DNA from: Clostridiales bacterium
GTDB lineage: Bacteria > Bacillota > Clostridia > Saccharofermentanales > Saccharofermentanaceae
Length of the DNA: 64,000 nucleotides
Assembly: GCA_017554745.1 (NCBI GenBank)
Contig: JAFZHS010000019.1
Span: 62,001-126,000 of the forward strand
Direction of reading: 5' to 3'
In this document: piece after piece, positions 8,632 through 17,039 of the stretch
Layout: each line of letters starts with the position of its first letter
Numbering within the stretch: the stretch's first letter is position 1
The notes under the pieces: generated by a model
Seen by the model: only the letters and a program-made list of their open reading frames with translations
The model's database searches: none
What the model was told of the DNA's origin: nothing
Position numbers and translations under genes: made by a program

Positions 8632-9489
8632 ATGAAGGCAGATACGAAGAAAGCACTGAAGAATAAGATCCCGCGCCGTCTTTGGAGGGCGCTGGTCGGT
8701 TTTTACCGCAAGCTTTTGTGGATCAAATATAAGACTGCAATGCTGTTCGGCGCGAAAAAGATGCCTTTATACTGCCCCTGCTGCGGCATGAAGTTTAAGA
8801 GATTTACAGAGAGCGTGGACTACAAAGGCTACACGGATTTTTATGATGTCACGCTGTTCGGGAAACACAGGCAGGATATCCTCTGCCCGGTATGCGGTTC
8901 GCTTCCGAGACACCGCATCCTCGCGTCGTGGTGTGAGGCAAATAAAGGTCTTCTCACCTCAAAGGACGTGCTGTATTTCGCGCCCGAGAGAGGAATGACC
9001 ACCTGGCTTAAGAAGAACAGGATCAGCTTTAAGACCGCTGATCTTTTTGACCCTTTCACAGATCTCAAACTGGACATTCAGGATACCGGACTTGCGGATG
9101 CTTCTTACGATGCCGTCATCTGCAATCACGTCCTTGAGCATGTCGGAGATTACATGGCCGCCCTGAAAGAAGTCAGGCGGATCCTCAGACCTGACGGTAT
9201 CTTTATATGCTCTTTTCCGATGAGTCCTGATGTCGATATGGTCCTGGAAGATCCTGATGTAAAGACTGACGAAGAACGCCTGCGCCGCTATGGACAGAGT
9301 GATCATGTAAGGCTCTTCGGCATGAATGCGGATAAGTTTATGAGAGATGCCGGATTTGACGTGACGGTCATAAGCGGAGACGATTATCCTGCTGAGATCG
9401 TCCCGGTCACAGGCCCTTGTGATTACGATATCAACCGCCTGTTCCTGTGCAGAAAAAAAGGACTAAAGATATGGCTGACAGATCATTGA
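8632..9489 (+). CDS. SAM-dependent methyltransferase with an N-terminal zinc-binding region
   Basis: 285 residues. Residues 40-90 carry two Cys pairs, CPCCGMKFKRF and CPVCGSLPRHR, likely to bind one zinc. The class I methyltransferase part follows: VLYFAPERGMTTWL, then ASYDAVICNHVLEHV with acidic and histidine residues typical of Methyltransf_11, and LRPDGIFICSFP. The family is often found among sugar-polymer genes, where it may cap or decorate glycans. It sits seven bases after the first GT2 gene, and its end overlaps the start of the second GT2 gene by 19 bases, so these are co-translated. Confidence 0.8.
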   Translation: MKADTKKALKNKIPRRLWRALVGFYRKLLWIKYKTAMLFGAKKMPLYCPCCGMKFKRFTESVDYKGYTDFYDVTLFGKHRQDILCPVCGSLPRHRILASWCEANKGLLTSKDVLYFAPERGMTTWLKKNRISFKTADLFDPFTDLKLDIQDTGLADASYDAVICNHVLEHVGDYMAALKEVRRILRPDGIFICSFPMSPDVDMVLEDPDVKTDEERLRRYGQSDHVRLFGMNADKFMRDAGFDVTVISGDDYPAEIVPVTGPCDYDINRLFLCRKKGLKIWLTDH

Positions 9490-10472
9490 CAGCAAATGAT
9501 AATCCCTGCCTCTCGGTCATCATACCGGTCTATAACGTTGAGCGGTATCTGGGGAGGTGTATCGATTCACTCCTTAACACCCAAGGGATTGAAAATACAG
9601 AGATAATCCTGATAGATGACGGCTCGACTGATGAGTCCGGCAGGATCGCGGATTCTTATGCGGAGAAGCATGCGGTGATCAGCTGTTATCACAAGGAAAA
9701 CGGCGGCCTCTCCGACGCCAGGAACTACGGTCTTAACTGCGCCAAAGGAAGATATGTTTTCTTCTGCGATTCTGATGATATGGTGGTTCCCGGAAAGTTT
9801 TGCAAGGTAATCGAAGCTCTTGCAAAAAGCGATGCTGACGTGCTTTTGTGGGACGGCATGACGATTGGCGAAGACGACAGTGTATCTGACGCGGGATACG
9901 GCATAATACTCGTTCATTCAGGGCTTGAAGAGGGCCGTGAGATCACCGGAACGGAAGCGATGGTATCGCAGATAAAAGATCACAAAAAGGTCGCCATGAC
10001 AGCCTGGCTCAGAGCCGTAAGGCGCGAATATATTTTGGAGAATAAACTCTTTTTCGAAGTGAGGCTCTACCACGAAGACGAGCTCTGGACACCGCAGGTA
10101 ATGACCGGTGCTTCAAAGGTGCAATATCTTAAGGAAAAGGTCTACTGCTACAGGATCAGGGAGAATTCGATCATGTCTTCTCCTGCCGGGATCCAAAAGA
10201 AACACGCCGAAGATCTCGTGCACGTTATGGATAAACTCCACGGGTATTACCGGGATAAGATAACGGACCGCAAGGCTCTCAAGGTCCTGATGTCTGACTG
10301 GGCGGATACTTATCTTTGGGCGATAAAGACTTATGAGGCCGGAAAATATGACTTAAGGCGCGATATCCCGCGCGCTAAGATCTTTTCTGCCGCGGGCACA
10401 CTAAGGTCTAAGATGAAAGGCTTATTGCTGCTTCTGTTCGGTGTCAAAGCCTATTGCAAATTGGCTGGTTGA
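9471..10472 (+). CDS. Family 2 glycosyltransferase
   Basis: About 333 residues from the ATG at 9471, which has AGGA nine bases before it and leaves a 19-base overlap with the methyltransferase gene. GT2 motifs: SVIIPVYNVERYLGRCIDSLL, ILIDDGSTDESG, NGGLSDARNYGL and the metal-site FFCDSDDM; the acceptor-side block is HEDELWTPQV. Sequence order and length follow the GT2 gene at 7662 closely, pointing to paralogy. It is the last gene of the glycan run; the following GH5 gene has its own spacing and a promoter-like TATAAT near 10512. Confidence 0.87.
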   Translation: MADRSLTANDNPCLSVIIPVYNVERYLGRCIDSLLNTQGIENTEIILIDDGSTDESGRIADSYAEKHAVISCYHKENGGLSDARNYGLNCAKGRYVFFCDSDDMVVPGKFCKVIEALAKSDADVLLWDGMTIGEDDSVSDAGYGIILVHSGLEEGREITGTEAMVSQIKDHKKVAMTAWLRAVRREYILENKLFFEVRLYHEDELWTPQVMTGASKVQYLKEKVYCYRIRENSIMSSPAGIQKKHAEDLVHVMDKLHGYYRDKITDRKALKVLMSDWADTYLWAIKTYEAGKYDLRRDIPRAKIFSAAGTLRSKMKGLLLLLFGVKAYCKLAG

Positions 10473-10550
10473 AATGCCCGAAAACCCTCACCCGCAAAGA
10501 ACCGATAATGTATAATAGATAAAGCAATCTACAAAAGGCAGGACATTCCT

Positions 10551-11585
10551 ATGCGCACATTCGAAGGCTTCATGAAGGGCGTAAATATCGGAGGCTGGAT
10601 CTCACAGTTCGGCACTTACGACGAAGAACATTTTGATACATACATTCTCGAAGAAGACATTAAGAACATAGCAGAATTCGGCTTTGACCACGTCCGCGTT
10701 CCGGTCGATTATACGGTGCTGGAAGACGAAGAAGGCAACGTCAAGGAGAGGGGCTTTGCGCATCTCGAAGACTGCAGAAAGTGGTGCGAGAAGTACGGCC
10801 TTAAGATGCTCATAGATCTTCACGAAGCATTCGGCTATTCTTTCGATCCGATGAGCAAAGCAGACAAGAGGATCTTCTTCTACGATGCGGATCTCCAGGC
10901 AAGATTTTTGAAGCTCTGGACTGAGATCGCGACAAGATTTAAGGACTACACATCTTATGTTGCTTTCGAGCCTCTTAACGAAGTAGTTCCCGAAGATGTT
11001 GCTGACGCCTGGAACGACCTTCTCGGAAGATACATTAAGCTCATCAGGAGCATCGCGCCCGATGCATACATCGTTGTCGGCGGCGTCTGCTATAACAGCG
11101 TCACTACTGTCGCAAAGATCAACGTCCCTTTGGACGATCACATCGTTTACAACTTCCATTGCTATGAGCCCATGATCTTCACGCACCAGGGCGCGCACTG
11201 GATCGAGAGCATGCCCAAGGATTTCCGCATCGGATATCCGAAGACTATCCAGGAATACAGGGACGCGAGCGACCAGCTCGATGCAGGCGTTGCAGGCGCC
11301 ATTTATGAAGACGGTATCAGCGAGATCGGCGAGAAGTTCTTCGAGGATATTTTCGCGCCCGCCATCGCTAAGGCCCAGGCAGACGACATGCCCATGTACT
11401 GCGGCGAGCACGGCGTTATCGACCTCGCACCGAAGGAAGACGCATTGCGCTGGATCAGGGACATCCACGCAGTGTTCCACAAGTATGGTATCGGAAGCGC
11501 TCTTTGGAATTACAAAGGCCTTGATTACGGCATCTCCGACGCGGCAAATGTCGTCATCAAGAACGGCTTGAAAGACGTATTGTAA
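10551..11585 (+). CDS. Glycoside hydrolase family 5 (endoglucanase-like)
   Basis: 344 residues. It opens with GVNIGGW, the usual start of the GH5 barrel. The acid/base is Glu144 in FEPLNEV and the nucleophile is Glu286 in MYCGEHGV; FHCYEPMIFTHQGAHW supplies the conserved His/Tyr cluster between them. No signal peptide is visible, so the enzyme is probably cytoplasmic and cleaves imported oligosaccharides, which is common in rumen and gut Clostridia. A cellulase/beta-glucosidase type activity is likely but the exact substrate is not decided. Its stop codon overlaps the -35 box proposed for the next transcript. Confidence 0.87.
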   Translation: MRTFEGFMKGVNIGGWISQFGTYDEEHFDTYILEEDIKNIAEFGFDHVRVPVDYTVLEDEEGNVKERGFAHLEDCRKWCEKYGLKMLIDLHEAFGYSFDPMSKADKRIFFYDADLQARFLKLWTEIATRFKDYTSYVAFEPLNEVVPEDVADAWNDLLGRYIKLIRSIAPDAYIVVGGVCYNSVTTVAKINVPLDDHIVYNFHCYEPMIFTHQGAHWIESMPKDFRIGYPKTIQEYRDASDQLDAGVAGAIYEDGISEIGEKFFEDIFAPAIAKAQADDMPMYCGEHGVIDLAPKEDALRWIRDIHAVFHKYGIGSALWNYKGLDYGISDAANVVIKNGLKDVL

Positions 11586-11608
11586 TTCTCTTGAGCTTGC
11601 TGTATCAT
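11580..11608 (+). promoter_or_regulatory. Promoter for the ABC-F leader transcript
   Basis: TTGTAA at 11580-11585 and TATCAT at 11603-11608, separated by 17 bases. The -35 box includes the stop codon of the GH5 gene. A start of transcription near 11615 would leave a short 5' leader before the leader peptide at 11643. Confidence 0.5.
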
Positions 11609-11642
11609 TACACACGAATCTGAAGAACAAGGAGGAACACCG

Positions 11643-11663
11643 ATGAGAAAGACTGTCTGCTGA
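11643..11663 (+). CDS. Leader peptide MRKTVC upstream of the ABC-F gene
   Basis: A six-codon frame with an excellent ribosome site (AAGGAGG, then nine bases, then ATG) ending in TGA. It stands 62 bases before an intrinsic terminator and about 200 bases before the ABC-F gene. In several Bacillota ABC-F antibiotic-resistance genes a short leader ORF senses drug-stalled ribosomes and switches off a downstream terminator. CGCGG at 11677-11681, just after the peptide, can pair with CCGCG in the 5' arm of that terminator and so act as an antiterminator. The ribosome site and terminator are direct observations; the drug-sensing role is inferred from the family. Confidence 0.65.
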   Translation: MRKTVC

Positions 11664-11724
11664 TTTTTTAATATCTCGCGGATAAGTTCTTTTTTGTGTG
11701 TTCATCTGTATTACTTTGAATATT

Positions 11725-11756
11725 AAGCCGCGGCTCTTTTGTCCGCGGCTTTTTTT
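11725..11756 (+). terminator. Attenuator terminator before the ABC-F gene
   Basis: AAGCCGCGG (11725-11733) and CCGCGGCTT (11743-11751) make a perfect nine-pair stem followed by a run of T. It separates the leader peptide from the ABC-F gene with no other gene between them, so it can only act as a conditional terminator of the leader transcript. Confidence 0.8.
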
Positions 11757-11859
11757 GTAAATATGATCCGTTCGGGAGCAGCAGCGCGTTCCTTTGTCTG
11801 AATGCGCGCAAGATGCCCCGGGGCTTATCCGGCGAAGATTCGATTTAGGAGGAATCTTT

Positions 11860-13338
11860 ATGCCAATGATCAATATCAAAGACCTGAGCTTCGGATACGA
11901 CGGTTCAGACAAAATGCTTTTTGACGATATCACGATATCGCTCGATACTACATGGAAGCTTGCTCTCGCAGGCCGCAACGGCAGAGGCAAGACCACTTTT
12001 TTCAAGCTCTTGAGAGGCGAACTGGATCACTCGGGGACCATCACCGGCGTACCGCCGACGGTGCTTTTCCCGATGGACGAACTTCCTGATTGTGAGGAGT
12101 GGAAAGTCCGAAAAGAACTGAATCTCATGGGCGCCGATCCCGACATCATGTGGCGTCCCATGGACACACTCTCGGGCGGCGAGAGGACCAAGCTGATGCT
12201 CGCTTACCTTTTCGCAGGAGACGGCATCTATCCTTTGATCGACGAGCCTACGAACCACCTTGACAGGCAGGGCCGTGAAGCGGTGGCATCTTATCTCGCG
12301 TCCAAGGAAGGCTTTATCCTTATCTCTCACGACCGCGCGTTCTTAGACCGCTGTACCGACCACACTCTGGTCATCACAAAGTCCGGCGTGGAGCTCGTGG
12401 GCACGACCTTCAGCACCTGGTGGGAGAATAACGAACAGCGCCAGGAATCTGAGCTGGCGCGCAACAATCAGCTCAAGAAAGAGATGGGCTCCATCGAGGC
12501 TGCCATGAAGAAAAATGCCCAGTGGTCGAGTAAGGCAGAGAGCTACAAGAACAGGGCCAACGCGCCAAGCAAGGTCGCGCAGAACCACTGGACCCGCGCT
12601 TACGAAGGCTCGAAAGCAAAAAAGCTTATGTCATTGTCCAAAAACTTAGAGCAGCGCAACGAGAAAAAACTGGAGGAGAAGCAGTCTCTGCTTAAAGATC
12701 TCGAGCGCGAGCAGACCTTGAAGATCTTCGGTTCTACCCATCATGACAAGACACCCATTATGCTGAAAGACGTTACCGTTCTGCGCGACGGCGAGGTCGT
12801 GGCAAGCGGCATCAACCTGACGGTCGGCCAGGGTCAGAAGATATCTTTGCAGGGCACCAACGGCTGCGGCAAGAGCACCCTGATCAAGTTCCTTACGGGC
12901 GATGAAGCCCTCATGAACGAAGGCGGATCTTCTATCACGGCTACGGGCGACATCCATATCGCAAAGGGCCTCAAGATCTCTTACGTCGGCCAGGACACAT
13001 CCGTTCTTAAGGGCTGCCTCTACGACATAGCCGATGACCGCGGCTGCGACAAAACGCAGTTTTCTACGATCCTCGTCAAGATGGGCTTTACCAAAGAGAT
13101 GCTTTACAGGGACGTCGACGCGCTGTCCCTGGGCCAGAAAAAGTTCGTCATGCTCGCGCTCTCCCTGTGTGAGCGGGCCGATATCTACCTCTGGGACGAG
13201 CCTTTGAACTACATCGACGTCTATATGCGCAAAGAGATAGAACGCCTCGTCAAAAGCAGCGATGTAACAATGTTATTTGTCGAGCACGACAAGGCCTTCG
13301 TCGAAAACGTGGCGGATGAGTGCTTTGAGTTCGGGTAA
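11860..13338 (+). CDS. ABC-F ribosome-protection protein (Lsa/CplR-like)
   Basis: About 492 residues from ATG 11860 (AGGAGG seven bases ahead). Two ATP-binding domains without membrane segments, as in all ABC-F proteins. Domain 1: Walker A GRNGRGKTTF, signature LSGGERTK, Walker B LIDEPTNHLD. Domain 2: GTNGCGKSTLIKF, degenerate signature LSLGQKKF, Walker B IYLWDEPLNYID. The linker between them is rich in Lys/Glu and should reach the ribosomal peptidyl-transferase centre. The GRNGRGKTTF form and the DTTWKLALAGRNG block match the Lsa/CplR group, which protects ribosomes from lincosamides, pleuromutilins and streptogramins A. The leader peptide and attenuator upstream support an antibiotic-induced gene. 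The drug range here is untested. Confidence 0.85.
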   Translation: MPMINIKDLSFGYDGSDKMLFDDITISLDTTWKLALAGRNGRGKTTFFKLLRGELDHSGTITGVPPTVLFPMDELPDCEEWKVRKELNLMGADPDIMWRPMDTLSGGERTKLMLAYLFAGDGIYPLIDEPTNHLDRQGREAVASYLASKEGFILISHDRAFLDRCTDHTLVITKSGVELVGTTFSTWWENNEQRQESELARNNQLKKEMGSIEAAMKKNAQWSSKAESYKNRANAPSKVAQNHWTRAYEGSKAKKLMSLSKNLEQRNEKKLEEKQSLLKDLEREQTLKIFGSTHHDKTPIMLKDVTVLRDGEVVASGINLTVGQGQKISLQGTNGCGKSTLIKFLTGDEALMNEGGSSITATGDIHIAKGLKISYVGQDTSVLKGCLYDIADDRGCDKTQFSTILVKMGFTKEMLYRDVDALSLGQKKFVMLALSLCERADIYLWDEPLNYIDVYMRKEIERLVKSSDVTMLFVEHDKAFVENVADECFEFG

Positions 13339-13356
13339 GGCCAAGCACCGCCCGCA

Positions 13357-13394
13357 CAAAAAAAGGCTGTCTCATCTTGGAGACAGCCTTATTA
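13357..13394. terminator. Bidirectional terminator between convergent genes
   Basis: AAGGCTGTCTC (13363-13373) and GAGACAGCCTT (13380-13390) form a perfect 11-pair stem. On the minus strand it is followed by seven T and should end the hypothetical gene at 13413; on the plus strand TTATTAATT follows, weaker, ending the ABC-F message. Confidence 0.85.
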
Positions 13395-13412
13395 ATTCCA
13401 GTTGTAGAAATA

Positions 13413-13793
13413 TTACTTCAGTATCTCTGTGAGTGCGTCACCAAGTGCCTTGAAGAATGCGTTCTCGGCTGCAGTCTTGTCCAGGACGCCGCCTACTCCG
13501 GGACCGCCAACGGGCATTCCGCCTACGGTTACGCCTGAAGTCGAGCTTACCGTAACCTTGGTGAGCTTAGCTTTTGCGCCCTTTACCGTGAGGTTAGCCT
13601 TCATCTTAGAAGGACCGTTGAATACGATCGACTTGCCGAAAAGCCCCTTCTTGAGTTCGTAAGGACCTGTGATCTCTGAAGGAAGGTTCGCGCCTTTGAC
13701 AAGCTCCAAGAGCTCTTCAAGCGTGTATTCCTTGCTCAGTTCGTAAGTTCTCTGGGTGTCCATTGCACCTGCTAACGTATCTGAAAGACCCAT
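13413..13793 (-). CDS. Conserved small protein, function unknown
   Basis: 126 residues, ATG preceded by AGGAGGCATTTT. The N-terminal half is acidic and helical (EYTLEELLELVKGANLP). The middle has alternating beta-type sequence with many Lys and Gly. A Gly/Pro-rich stretch, GGMPVGGPGVGG, leads into a final helix, FFKALGDALTEILK. No signal peptide or membrane segment. I do not recognise the family. It is a single-gene unit closed by the terminator at 13357. Confidence 0.65.
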   Translation of the reverse strand: MGLSDTLAGAMDTQRTYELSKEYTLEELLELVKGANLPSEITGPYELKKGLFGKSIVFNGPSKMKANLTVKGAKAKLTKVTVSSTSGVTVGGMPVGGPGVGGVLDKTAAENAFFKALGDALTEILK

Positions 13794-13943
13794 AAAATGC
13801 CTCCTGCTTTTAATCCGGTCTCCGCCGGTTCTTTAATCATTATAACCTTAAGCCCCAAGATTCCTTACGGGTAAAAACAGTCCGGAATGGTTATTTTCGC
13901 GACGGGCGGTAAGGGGGGAAGGCGTCCGTCCGGCAAGGACGTT

Positions 13944-14375
13944 TTATTCCTCGTTCAGAGGCTTGAAAACGCCTTTAAGACTGGTAGAAGGATTCTGGCT
14001 CTCCCAGAGCTCGAATTCGTTCTCGGTGGTGCCGAAGATCTCCTTTTCACGGGCGCGCTGAGCGGCTTTTTTCTCCTCGGCGGCGCGCTTGAATTCGGCG
14101 ATCTCTTCATCGGTGAGTCTTCTGACGCGCTCACTGCCTTTCGGCTCAGTGGAAGGATCGTCGATCCTCTGTGCATACCTGCTACAGAAAGAAGCTTTTT
14201 CTTCTTTGTTCAGGCGGTCTTTCCGGGCTGTGAAAGATACATATGCCCTGTAATCGGCCATGCTTCCGTGGCTGTCGCCGATGTTATTTGACTTGTCGAG
14301 CAGTGTGCCGAAGATCCAGCATGCCAAACCGAATCCTACGCCTGATGCAAACAGAAATGATAACAATTCGATCAT
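13944..14375 (-). CDS. Small membrane-anchored protein, function unknown
   Basis: 143 residues. One N-terminal membrane segment (LLSFLFASGVGFGLACWIFG, residues 4-23) is followed by a charged cytoplasmic region and a long Glu/Lys/Arg helix around residues 85-115 that may form a coiled coil. A competing plus-strand frame over the same bases lacks a ribosome site and has the composition of a shadow. The start has AGGGGTGATGAT upstream. It follows the zinc-ribbon membrane gene after four bases, so the two are one operon and perhaps one complex. Confidence 0.65.
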   Translation of the reverse strand: MIELLSFLFASGVGFGLACWIFGTLLDKSNNIGDSHGSMADYRAYVSFTARKDRLNKEEKASFCSRYAQRIDDPSTEPKGSERVRRLTDEEIAEFKRAAEEKKAAQRAREKEIFGTTENEFELWESQNPSTSLKGVFKPLNEE

Positions 14376-14379
14376 ATCA

Positions 14380-15597
14380 TCACCCCTGTCTCTTCTTCGT
14401 GAAGTTGAAGATAGATTTATCCTGCGTAAGCCGGATGTTCTTGATAACTTTAACTATCTTGCGGATGCCGACGGTAAACAGAGCAATAATCCCTGCGATG
14501 AGGAATGCGATGATCTTTCCTCTGCTGTCGCTGCCTGATGAAGACGAGCGGCCCGCGAAAAAGGCCGGCAGAGTAAATCTGAACACGAAGAATGCCGCTG
14601 TTGTTGCGATGGCTCCGAAGGTGAAGAGGAGCGAATAGAAAAGACCCTTGTTCCACGGAAGTGCGCACACTACTTTTCCCGTATCACCATTGACGAGAAT
14701 CGTGTTGGGCTTGCCCTTGTATTTGAAGGTGATGAACCAAGCAGGCATCATGGCATAGACCATATTGTTCTCGAGTTTTAGCGAAGGAACTGATGATATG
14801 ATCTTCTTGCGGCTTGCACGGACATCATCCAGAGCTTCTTTTTCAAAATATTCTTCAGCTCTTTTTTTAGTGGCATACTTCAGGTCGCTGTACGTGACGT
14901 CAGACACATTCGAATAGAAGCCTGCGAGATAGTCTTCGTCGAAAGGCTTGAGATGACTGAGCTCAAACGGCTCGAGGCGCGAACTGCTCTCGTCAGACAG
15001 TGCCTGTGAAGCATCGATCGGAAACCTGGTAAGCTTCAGTTTTCCGGCCCTGCCGAAATACCTTGTGACGGAGTTCTTGCCGCTCTTTACCTGTCCCTGG
15101 ATAACGGCCGCATTCGTATAAGATGCGTTTACGATCCAATAAGGAACATAAATGCCTCTGATGCAGTCAATCGAAAAGTTCTTTATCTCCTTAGGAATAA
15201 AGATTCCTTTGTTGATCTTCTTGTGCACGAGCTCAAGGGCCTTCTCTTTAGTGATCGAGAAGGGCATAACGAACTCGGGGCACTTCTGCTTTGCGATCCT
15301 GCTGAATACGACGTTTGAGTTGCCGCAGTAAACGCAGGTCGTGGAAGCTTCCGTACCGTTGATGATGATCTCGCCGCCGCACTCGCTGCACGAATAAACA
15401 TAGCAGTCCATGAGATCCTTGTCCCGGGTATTATAGATACTCTCCATGGACTCGGCTTTGAGATCCTGTCTGTACTCTTTTGATTCAGCCTCGACTTCTT
15501 CCGGCTTGAAATATGCACCGCACGAAGAGCAGTACAGTTTTTGCGATGTCGGATCGAAAACAAGTGCGTGGCTGCAGTTTTTACATAGTGTTGCCAT
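14380..15597 (-). CDS. Zinc-ribbon membrane protein
   Basis: 405 residues. Two zinc ribbons open the protein: CKNCSHAL with CSSCGAYF, then CSECGGEI with CVYCGNSN. A beta-rich middle region follows (VPYWIVNASYTNAAVIQG), a feature of the TFIIB-type zinc ribbon protein family common in Clostridia. Two membrane segments lie at about residues 310-385 (GLFYSLLFTFGAIATTAAFF and IIAFLIAGIIALFTVGI). The C-terminus is basic. The role is unknown; the ribbons are cytoplasmic by topology. It heads a two-gene minus-strand operon. The 250-base gap upstream is shared with the divergent XRE regulator. Confidence 0.75.
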   Translation of the reverse strand: MATLCKNCSHALVFDPTSQKLYCSSCGAYFKPEEVEAESKEYRQDLKAESMESIYNTRDKDLMDCYVYSCSECGGEIIINGTEASTTCVYCGNSNVVFSRIAKQKCPEFVMPFSITKEKALELVHKKINKGIFIPKEIKNFSIDCIRGIYVPYWIVNASYTNAAVIQGQVKSGKNSVTRYFGRAGKLKLTRFPIDASQALSDESSSRLEPFELSHLKPFDEDYLAGFYSNVSDVTYSDLKYATKKRAEEYFEKEALDDVRASRKKIISSVPSLKLENNMVYAMMPAWFITFKYKGKPNTILVNGDTGKVVCALPWNKGLFYSLLFTFGAIATTAAFFVFRFTLPAFFAGRSSSSGSDSRGKIIAFLIAGIIALFTVGIRKIVKVIKNIRLTQDKSIFNFTKKRQG

Positions 15598-15847
15598 TTT
15601 CTTATCCCTTTTTCCTGAAAATTCCTTTTTCCATTACGCAATATATTAATATATCTGGGCCCCAAATCAAGATTTTTTGAACCGGACACGGTTAAGAACG
15701 GGTAAAGGTTTAGCGATATAATATTTTCGAAAACGGCCGGACATACCATGTCCAAAAGCCCCTGAATACGGCAATTCTCGCTTTGTGTCGTGTTAATTCC
15801 CGGGCATAAGCCGTATCCTAACCCTGACCGAAAGGAGGCAGAACACC

Positions 15848-16957
15848 TTGGATCAGAAGAAAACAGGACAGTTCCTGAAGATGCTCCGCAATGAAAAGAA
15901 GCTCACCCAGGAACAGCTGGCAAAGCACTTTAATGTCAGTAACAGATCAGTCTCAAGATGGGAGACCGGAACCAATCTGCCTGATATTTCTTTGCTGGTC
16001 GAGATAGCCGATTTCTATGATGTCGACGTAAGGGAGATCATAGACGGGGAAAGGAAAAGCGAGATGATGGATACGGAATTAAGAGAGGTCGCGGACAAGA
16101 TGGCGACCTATGCGACGGGCGAGAAGAGCAGGCTTCTGAAGTTTGTTCAGGTTGTCAGCATAATCGGCGTGGTTGTTACGATCATAGCATTGGTTTTGCA
16201 GACGATATCTTATGAGCCTGATACGAGACGCGCCGGGGCGGTCCTCGCGACATTCATAGGATTCGTGATCATGTGTGTGATTACGCTTTATGTTACGGGA
16301 ATACTGCAAAAGATCGGCAGGCACAGGACGGTTGTTAAGGCAATAAAGATCGCTACTATCGTGGTTATGGCGCTCGTAACGCAATATGTATTGTCTATAT
16401 TCTTAATTTTCGGATTATTCTACTGGTCTATTGCCAGCGAGAAGATCGAAGTCAATACCGATATAAACGAATACAACGAATACATTCACGGCGGATCAAA
16501 GAGCAAACACCAGATAGGTAATTACGAAGTGTTCGATGTTTTCCCGGAGACGATCCCTTCAGGTGCTTCGGCAGTTGAATATAAACTGGCTTACTATAAC
16601 CCTTGGGATCCGCAGATGGTGGTTTATATGACGCTGGATTTAGGCGATGGTTACGATGAAGAGATAGAAAGATTAGAGCAGATCGGCATCATGGACTATA
16701 CGGATTATTATTCGGTAACCGACGAGCCTGAAGGCTATGACCTTGTAGCGATGCACTCGGATTCTTACTACGGATTTGTTTATGCGATGGTGCCCGAAAT
16801 TTCTCACGGCAACACAAAGATTACTTACGTCGCGATCGTGTTCTGCAATTACGCGCTCGATCTCGACGTCCACGACTATATGAAGGACGAATATCTGCTT
16901 CCCGGCTTTGACGCAACTGATGACAATCCCTACAGAAAAGAAATGATGGGCAAATAA
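15848..16957 (+). CDS. XRE family regulator with a C-terminal membrane domain
   Basis: 369 residues starting at TTG 15848, chosen because AAAGGAGG lies nine bases ahead and no ATG fits. Residues 5-60 are a canonical Cro/C1 helix-turn-helix (LTQEQLAKHFNVSNRSVSRWETG). Three membrane segments follow at about residues 90-190 (FVQVVSIIGVVVTIIALVLQ, GAVLATFIGFVIMCVITLYV, VVMALVTQYVLSIFLIFGLF). The C-terminal 170 residues look extracytoplasmic and rich in Tyr/Asp. This is a membrane-tethered one-component regulator; the ligand and targets are unknown. TATAAT at 15717-15722 is a likely -10 box, but its -35 box is poor. Confidence 0.78.
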   Translation: MDQKKTGQFLKMLRNEKKLTQEQLAKHFNVSNRSVSRWETGTNLPDISLLVEIADFYDVDVREIIDGERKSEMMDTELREVADKMATYATGEKSRLLKFVQVVSIIGVVVTIIALVLQTISYEPDTRRAGAVLATFIGFVIMCVITLYVTGILQKIGRHRTVVKAIKIATIVVMALVTQYVLSIFLIFGLFYWSIASEKIEVNTDINEYNEYIHGGSKSKHQIGNYEVFDVFPETIPSGASAVEYKLAYYNPWDPQMVVYMTLDLGDGYDEEIERLEQIGIMDYTDYYSVTDEPEGYDLVAMHSDSYYGFVYAMVPEISHGNTKITYVAIVFCNYALDLDVHDYMKDEYLLPGFDATDDNPYRKEMMGK

Positions 16958-17039
16958 AAACAAGTCATCTGATATACAGCCGAATTGTTTTCGTAAAGAA
17001 TAAGAATTGATTCGATCAATCACGTAACGGAGGCTGGAT

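Noticed and set aside
10602..12005. 467-codon minus-strand frame across GH5 and the ABC-F leader
   Set aside because: It covers a GH5 gene with intact catalytic residues, a leader and a terminator; it is an antisense shadow.
13887..14291. Plus-strand frame of 134 codons over the minus-strand membrane protein gene
   Set aside because: It has no ribosome site and mirrors a better minus-strand frame with a ribosome site, a membrane segment and an operon partner.
15660..15800. CCGGACA repeats between the zinc-ribbon and XRE genes
   Set aside because: Only two or three short matches without consistent pairing; indistinguishable from chance by eye.
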